64,000 bases of DNA from Gymnothorax reevesii (lineage: Eukaryota > Chordata > Actinopteri > Anguilliformes > Muraenidae), in assembly GCA_029721435.1 (NCBI GenBank), contig CM056582.1:37344611-37408610 (forward strand), written 5' to 3'. Positions 56,981 through 64,000 of the stretch are shown here, in pieces (the first letter of the stretch is position 1; each line of letters begins with the position of its first letter). Position numbers and translations under genes: made by a program. Below the pieces are notes generated by a model. It searched no databases and had not been told where the DNA came from. It saw only the letters and a list, made by a program, of their open reading frames with translations.

Positions 56981-59900
56981 AAACAGCTGTCTACTTTTAA
57001 AATGCACACGCGTTAAAGTATTGTTAAGGGTCTCTTTAATCTTCTGAACCAAGGACTGACACCTTATCCATTCGATCACACAGTCAGTTTCCATGATGTC
57101 AGCTCCATAGAATTAAAAACAGTAAAATGGACGATGTCATGGAGTTGTGGGGATCTGAAGGGAGCTTAAAATGGCCACCCTTATTGATAAGTAAGTATTC
57201 CTATTGTGACACCTGAAAGGGAAGATCATAGAATTCCACAAAGGTTGGCCAGAATATACAAGCAGCATAGGTAGTTTCACTCAAGTCTGCCCACTCTTTG
57301 ATGCAATTGTCAGTGCCCTTTTACTACAGTGTTTGAATTCTATGGATAGCTTAAGGGAGTGTCAGCAGACTTTTATAATACTATCTTGAATTCACTATTG
57401 ACACAATAGGGACTTTAAGCAAGGGCGGATTTTGCGACGGCTACGGAACCCGGATATAGATCTGCACTCCGCTGATCGAGACTGAAGCCGTTGTGCCGGC
57501 GTTCTTTGCCGTAGCAGGCTGATCTACCATGGGGAAAGAACCAATCTCATGTGGCCACTACAACGCTTGGTTCAGGAGATTGAAAATGTTTTCTATCATT
57601 GATTGTGACACACAAAACATTATGTGTTTCAGTGGACTTTTCACACAGACACAGGATACTGTGTAAATTTCGCTGAGTAAAACCATAGTGAACAATTTTC
57701 TGCTGCAGGCTATATTCTCCCCTCATCCCAGCATGGCATACGGTACTTAATTTCTCTACCCTGTAAACATCTATATTTACTCACATGTACATTAGTCTTT
57801 CTTCTACTGCTGTGCATGAAAAGTACACATATGATGTATATAAATGCACACTCCCATGCACTTTACCATTCATTTACACTCTGATTAGATGTGTGCTTTA
57901 ATTGTCAAACTTTACGTCTTTTTAAAATTGAATTGCTCAAAGAAAAGTTTATTAAAAAGATGCACATTTCTTTTGGTTATGCTCTGTTCCTGTACTTGGC
58001 ATAATGACAACAAATTTGAATATTGTAATCAAATATTAACTGTTTCCCATTTCCCCTAAATCTATGACATCTACTCCTTTTGCCAGTGGTAGCAGGACGA
58101 ATGAGCACTCACACTGAATTAACTACTTTGCTGACAAACCCCACTGTTGTTTAAAGTCTCTGCTGGATTTGACAGTGACAGCACCAGCACTTGAGACACT
58201 TTTTTTCCAGGTGCCATAGGCATTGCAAAATCTGCCATTGTTGCTGGTCCAGATGAAATGCACAATTCCAACCACGAAGGGACTTGAACCCTCAGTCTTC
58301 TGATCTGAAGTTAGACACCTTATCCATTAGGCCACGTGGTCATTGCATGACAAGGCTGACTCCGAACAGTGAGCTGTGAGAATTGACAGCGGTTGATCAG
58401 TGCCATGTCAAATAACCGCTGTCATGTTGAGTTAAACAGCCCTGTCATTGAAAAACTCTCATGCTCAATCACTCTCCAGATCCAAACTCAGGTGTTTCGA
58501 CCGTATGGTCAGGCTGAGCAATGTTAGCCCCTTGACTGAAGTTTGGTGAGTTTTTTTCTCAGATTTCAGTGTTAGTAACACCAGCAAGATGATATGAAAA
58601 AACACCACCATCACACAACTATGCAAAGACTCAAGTCCTCAATCTTTTGATCCGGAGTCAGAAAGCTCCTCCATTAGGTGTCCTTTCATATTAGGTGACA
58701 TCATTGGGGTTGACTTATGTTATTCCCTTAAACAAAGCCTTGTGAGTGTTAGTTTCAAGTTTCTGTTGCAGAAACTGTGACCAAGTCGTGTTAACAAGTA
58801 TCAGCTTAAAAGAAAGTTTTTGTCTGAGAAACAGCTGGCAAGTGACATTAAAAAGCACCAGCACTAAACAACCATGAATGGTCTCCAACTGTCAGTCTTA
58901 ATACTAGAGTGAACTAAATTATCCAATATTTGCCTGATGTATTAGTTCACATGGTCAGGTTGAGTTTTGCTTGTCCCTTGACAGTGGTTTTGTGAGTTTT
59001 GTCAAGGTTCTTTCTAAAACCGCAGCCAGATAACATGAAAAACCACGACCAGAAGACACTTATGAAGGGACTCAGATCCTCAATGTTCTGGCTCAAAGTC
59101 AGAAACCTCACCTATTAGTTTGCTTTCATACATTACTACTACTATGTTACATTCAAAAGCTCTGTTATTGAACAAGGTATGCTCAATTACCTTATCCAAA
59201 ATCAGGTGCCCTGTGTATCGGACCGTAAAAAACAGCTTGCAAGTGATATAAACACAAGTGTCAAACAAGCAAGAAGGGACTACAGTCCTTCGTCTTCAGA
59301 TCCGTAGTCAGGAATTTCTCCATTAGGGGCCCTTCATATTAGGTAACATCATATGACTGAATTGCTTTATTGTCATGAAGAAAAGGTTCCAAGTTCTTTA
59401 ACTGGTTTCTTTTGACGAAACAGCTACCAGTTCATATTAACAAGCACCAACTTTAAAGAAAGTTTTTATGTAGGAAATACCGCAAGATACATTAACAAGC
59501 ACCCCCATGAAACACCCTTGAAGGTTCTCCAACAATCAATCCGAAGATCAGGGCCATGTTGGAATAGTGTTTTTTGTCACGGAAAGTGGCTAACTTCTAG
59601 AAAATGAGCTGGAAGTGTATACACGGCAGCCATGAGAAGTGTATTCCAGTTTTGTAAATGTAAAGAAAAGGTGCTTCAATGCTTCCTAACGTATCACCTT
59701 TGACATAGGGTACACGAAACCATTCTTCATAAAAACAAAGGTGATAACGCCATCCAGCCATTCAGTGTGGCTGAACCATTTAAAGTGACGACCATCCATA
59801 CGGGCAATCACAAAAAACAAAGGAACGTGATGGGCAAGAATGGCATGATCAAGTTGGCCAGTAAATGCATTGGATTGTCGTAGCAGCACGGTTGTCTTCC

Positions 59901-60136
59901 TTAGCCGTTTTGAATTCCCCTTTACACCTCTCCTTTACCTCATGACATTATCCAATTGTGGTTGAAGAAACGTTTATGGACATTAGAGCATATGACGTCA
60001 TTTTTTGTCTATTCAAATTCTGCAGCAAAGTTATATAACTTATCCTTTATATGCCATATGATTAGGTCACACGGTCAGGTTGAATTATACTAGTCCTTTA
60101 ATTGAAGCCTCATGTTTTTTCAGGTTAATTTTTAAG
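56981..60136 (+). repeat. Array unit 19 (class A, 11-bp deletion)
   Basis: Class A, with the same 11-bp deletion as unit 17 about 130 bp from the tRNA, and the seven-T run. Private A near 57,389 (cttgaattc). Length 3,156 bp. Confidence 0.97.
58269..58341 (-). tRNA. tRNA-Arg-derived gene with anticodon UCA and altered T loop
   Basis: T25, A30 and A36 as in the other UCA copies, plus G57 to A in the T loop (B box GGTTCAAGTCC). A57 still fits the purine in the B-box consensus, so the promoter may work. Both A36 and A57 are CpG-to-CpA changes. Confidence 0.84.
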
Positions 60137-63100
60137 AAACAGCTGTCTACTTTTAAAATGCACAGGCGTTAAAGTATTGTTAAGGGTCTCTTTAATCTTC
60201 TGAACCAAGGACTGACACCTTATCCATTCGATCACACAGTCAGTTTCCATGATGTCAGCTCCATAGAATTAAAAACAGTAAAATGGACGATGTCATGGAG
60301 TTGTGGGGATCTGAAGGGAGCTTAAAATGGCCACCCTTATTGATAAGTAAGTATTCCTATTGTGACACCTGAAAGGGAAGATCATAGAATTCCACAAAGG
60401 TTGGCCAGAATATACAAGCAGCATAGGTAGTTTCACTCAAGTCTGCCCACTCTTTGATGCAATTGTCAGTGCCCTTTTACTACAGTGTTTGAATTCTATG
60501 GATAGCTTAAGGGAGTGTCAGCAGACTTTTATAATACTATCTTGTATTCACTATTGACACAATAGGGACTTTAAGCAAGGGCGGATTTTGCGACGGCTAC
60601 GGAACCCGGATATAGATCTGCACTCCGCTGATCGAGACTGAAGCCGTTGTGCCGGCGTTCTTTGCCGTAGCAGGCTGATCTACCATGGGGAAAGAACCAA
60701 TCTCATGTGGCCACTACAACGCTTGGTTCAGGAGATTGAAAATGTTTTCTATCATTGATTGTGACACACAAAACATTATGTGTTTCAGTGGACTTTTCAC
60801 ACAGACACAGGATACTGTGTAAATTTCGCTGAGTAAAACCATAGTGAACGATTTTCTGCTGCAGGCTATATTCTCCCCTCATCCCAGCATGGCATACGGT
60901 ACTTAATTTCTCTACCCTGTAAACATCTATATTTACTCACATGTACATTAGTCTTTCTTCTACTGCTGTGCATGAAAAGTACACATATGATGTATATAAA
61001 TGCACACTCCCATGCACTTTACCATTCATTTACACTCTGATTAGATGTGTGCTTTAATTGTCAAACTTTACGTCTTTTTAAAATTGAATTGCTCAAAGTA
61101 AAGTTTATTAAAAAGATGCACATTTCTTTTGGTTATGCTCTGTTCCTGTACTTGGCATAATGACAACAAATTTGAATATTGTAATCAAATATTAACTGTT
61201 TCCCATTTCCCCTAAATCTATGACATCTACTCCTTTTGCCAGTGGGAGCAGGACGAATGAGCACTCACACTGAATTAACTACTTTGCTGACAAACCCCGA
61301 TTAAAATCCACTGTTGTTTAAAGTCTCTGCTGGATTTGACAGTGACAGCACCAGCACTTGAGACACTTTTTTCCAGGTGCCATAGGCATTGCAAAATCTG
61401 CCATTGTTGCTGGTCCAGATGAAATGCACAATTCCAACCACGAAGGGACTCGAACCCTCAGTCTTCTGATCCGAAGTTAGACACCTTATCCATTAGGCCA
61501 CGTGGTCATTGCATGACAAGGCTGACTCCGAACAGTGAGCTGTGAGAACTGACAGCGGTTGATCAGTGCCATGTCAAATAACCGCTGTCATGTTGAGTTA
61601 AACAGCCCTGTCATTGAAAAACTCTCATGCTCAATCACTCTCCAGATCCAAACTCAGGTGTTTCGACCGTATGGTCAGGCTGAGCAATGTTAGCCCCTTG
61701 ACTGAAGTTTGGTGAGTTTTTTTCTCAGATTTCAGTGTTAGTAACACCAGCAAGATGATATGAAAAAACACCACCATCACACAACTATGCAAAGACTCAA
61801 GTCCTCAATCTTTTGATCCGGAGTCAGAAAGCTCCTCCATTAGGTGTCCTTTCATATTAGGTGACATCATTGGGGTTGACTTATGTTATTCCCTTAAACA
61901 AAGCCTTGTGAGAGTTAGTTTCAAGTTTCTGTTGCAGAAACTGTGACCAAGTCGTGTTAACAAGTACCAGCTTAAAAGAAAGTTTTTGTCTGAGAAACAG
62001 CTGGCAAGTGACATTAAAAAGCACCAGCACTAAACAAACATGAATGGTCTCCAACTGTCAGTCTTAATACTAGAGTGAACTAAATTATCCAATATTTGCC
62101 TGATGTATTAGTTCACATGGTCAGGTTGAGTTTTGCTTGTCCCTTGACAGTGGTTTTGTGAGTTTTGTCAAGGTTCTTTCTAAAACCGCAGCCAGATAAC
62201 ATGAAAAACCACGACCAGAAGACACTTATGAAAGGACTCAGATCCTCAATGTTCTGGCTCAAAGTCAGAAACCTCACCTATTAGTTTGCTTTCATACATT
62301 ACTACTACTATGTTACATTCAAAAGCTCTGTTATTGAACAAGGTATGCTCAATTACCTTATCCAAAATCAGGTGCCCTGTGTATCGGACCGTAAAAAACA
62401 GCTTGCAAGTGATATAAACACAAGTGTCAAACAAGCAAGAAGGGACTACAGTCCTTCGTCTTCAGATCCGTAGTCAGGAATTTCTCCATTAGGGGCCCTT
62501 CATATTAGGTAACATCATATGACTGAATTGCTTTATTGTCATGAAGAAAAGGTTCCAAGTTCTTTAACTGGTTTCTTTTGACGAAACAGCTACCAGTTCA
62601 TATTAACAAGCACCAACTTTAAAGAAAGTTTTTATGTAGGAAATACCGCAAGATACATTAACAAGCACCCCCATGAAACACCCTTGAAGGTTCTCCAACA
62701 ATCAATCCGAAGATCAGGGCCATGTTGGAATAGTGTTTTTTGTCACGGAAAGTGGCTAACTTCTAGAAAATGAGCTGGAAGTGTATACACGGCAGCCATG
62801 AGAAGTGTATTCCAGTTTTGTAAATGTAAAGAAAAGGTGCTTCAATGCTTCCTAACGTATCACCTTTGACATAGGGTACACGAAACCATTCTTCATAAAA
62901 ACAAAGGTGATAACGCCATCCAGCCATTCAGTGTGGCTGAACCATTTAAAGTGACGACCATCCATACGGGCAATCACAAAAAACAAAGGAACGTGATGGG
63001 CAAGAATGGCATGATCAAGTTGGCCAGTAAATGCATTGGATTGTCGTAGCAGCACGGTTGTCTTCCTTAGCCGTTTTGAATTCCCCTTTACACCTCTCCT

Positions 63101-63302
63101 TTACCTCATGACATTATCCAATTGTGGTTGAAGAAACGTTTATGGACATTAGAGCATATGACGTCATTTTTTGTCTATTCAAATTCTGCAGCAAAGTTAT
63201 ATAACTTATCCTTTATATGCCATATGATTAGGTCACACGGTCAGGTTGAATTATACTAGTCCTTTAATTGAAGCCTCATGTTTTTTCAGGTTAATTTTTA
63301 AG
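60137..63302 (+). repeat. Array unit 20 (class A)
   Basis: Same subfamily as units 15 and 16 (aggcgtt near the start, gaacgatt, UCG tRNA with A30). Last complete unit in the window. Confidence 0.97.
61435..61507 (-). tRNA. tRNA-Arg (UCG) with anticodon-stem mismatch
   Basis: Same as units 15 and 16: T25 and A30, anticodon UCG, promoters intact. Confidence 0.87.
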
Positions 63303-64000
63303 AAACAGCTGTCTACTTTTAAAATGCACACGCGTTAAAGTATTGTTAAGGGTCTCTTTAATCTTCTGAACCAAGGACTGACACCTTATCCATTCGATCA
63401 CACAGTCAGTTTCCATGATGTCAGCTCCATAGAATTAAAAACAGTAAAATGGACGATGTCATGGAGTTGTGGGGATCTGAAGGGAGCTTAAAATGGCCAC
63501 CCTTATTGATAAGTAAGTATTCCTATTGTGACACCTGAAAGGGAAGATCATAGAATTCCACAAAGGTTGGCCAGAATATACAAGCAGCATAGGTAGTTTC
63601 ACTCAAGTCTGCCCACTCTTTGATGCAATTGTCAGTGCCCTTTTACTACAGTGTTTGAATTCTACGGATAGCTTAAGGGAGTGTCAGCAGACTTTTATAA
63701 TACTATCTTGTATTCACTATTGACACAATAGGGACTTTAAGCAAGGGCGGATTTTGCGACGGCTACGGCACCCGGATATAGATCTGCACTCCGCTGATCA
63801 AGACTGAAGCCGTTGTGCCGGCGTTCTTTGCCGTAGCAGGCTGATCTACCATGGGGAAAGAACCAATCTCACGTGGCCACTACAACGCTTGGTTCAGGAG
63901 ATTGAAAATGTTTTCTATAATTGATTGTGACACACTAAACATTATGTGTTTCTGTGGACTTTTCACACAGACACAGGATACTGTGTAAATTTCGCTGAGT
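63303..64000 (+). repeat. Array unit 21 (partial, class B)
   Basis: The first 698 bases of a further unit, cut by the window end before its tRNA gene. Class B alleles (gcacccgg, gatcaag, cacgtggcc, cactaaac). Confidence 0.97.

Larger units (their letters stand above)
1..64000. repeat. Tandem array of a ~3,166-bp tRNA-Arg-containing unit (20 full copies plus one partial)
   Basis: The same sequence recurs every 3,164-3,167 bases, or 3,156 in two copies, from the first base to the last, always in the same orientation. Copies are nearly identical by eye, so amplification or homogenisation is recent. No unique flank is visible, so the array extends beyond both ends. Each unit carries one recognisable tRNA-Arg gene on the minus strand and seven decayed tRNA-Arg relics. 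Tandem tRNA arrays with kilobase-sized units are known from vertebrates (the Xenopus laevis ~3.18-kb tDNA repeat is the classic case), but that unit carries several different tRNA genes and this one only tRNA-Arg. Confidence 0.98.

Noticed and set aside
1..64000. CRISPR array or prokaryotic repeat system
   Set aside because: The repeats are 3.17 kb of near-identical DNA without spacers or cas genes, and the tRNA gene has eukaryotic features (internal promoters, no encoded CCA).

Overview
The whole window is one head-to-tail tandem array. A unit of about 3,166 bp is repeated 20 times in full, plus the first 698 bases of a 21st copy, and the array runs off both ends of the window. Unit starts (anchored on the motif aaacagctgtc) are 1, 3167, 6333, 9499, 12666, 15833, 18999, 22165, 25332, 28498, 31664, 34830, 37996, 41162, 44326, 47493, 50659, 53815, 56981, 60137 and 63303. 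Copies are nearly identical by eye. Length changes are one T in a T-run, one 3-bp deletion and one shared 11-bp deletion. No unit has a convincing protein-coding gene.

The one clear gene per unit is a 73-nt tRNA-Arg gene on the minus strand, about 1.3 kb into the unit. It has a canonical cloverleaf, A and B boxes, anticodon UCG and no intron. Its body matches animal nuclear tRNA-Arg(UCG). With AT-rich non-coding DNA and substitutions that fall mainly at CpG, this points to a metazoan nuclear genome with CpG methylation, probably a vertebrate; the species cannot be told. Only five of the 20 copies (units 1, 3, 7, 11, 18) look fully canonical. Six (4, 5, 8, 14, 17, 19) have anticodon UCA, three (9, 12, 13) have UUG, three (15, 16, 20) keep UCG with a broken anticodon-stem pair, two (6, 10) have an acceptor mismatch and one (2) has a damaged B box.

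The unit is itself a higher-order repeat. About two thirds of it (offsets 1190-2587 and 3033-104 across the unit junction) consists of diverged sub-repeats, each with a decayed tRNA-Arg copy in the same orientation plus related flanks (an AAACAGCT-like motif, then ACAAGCACCA-like sequence). Seven relics accompany the intact gene. Two blocks lack tRNA homology. Offsets 105-1189 hold a GC-rich, hairpin-forming island (441-602), a TATA-like box and AT-rich DNA. Offsets 2588-3032 hold a stop-free minus-strand stretch and a perfect CRE palindrome.

Shared variants show the array's history. Two sequence classes (A and B) alternate and recombine. A four-unit block (12,665 bp) was duplicated, making units 5(3' part)-9(5' part) and 9(3' part)-12(5' part) homologous, and one unit was then lost by fusion of the 7-like and 8-like copies in unit 11. 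The picture is a tRNA-Arg tandem cluster amplified twice, first as short sub-repeats and then as 3.17-kb units, now turning over by unequal exchange while most gene copies decay.
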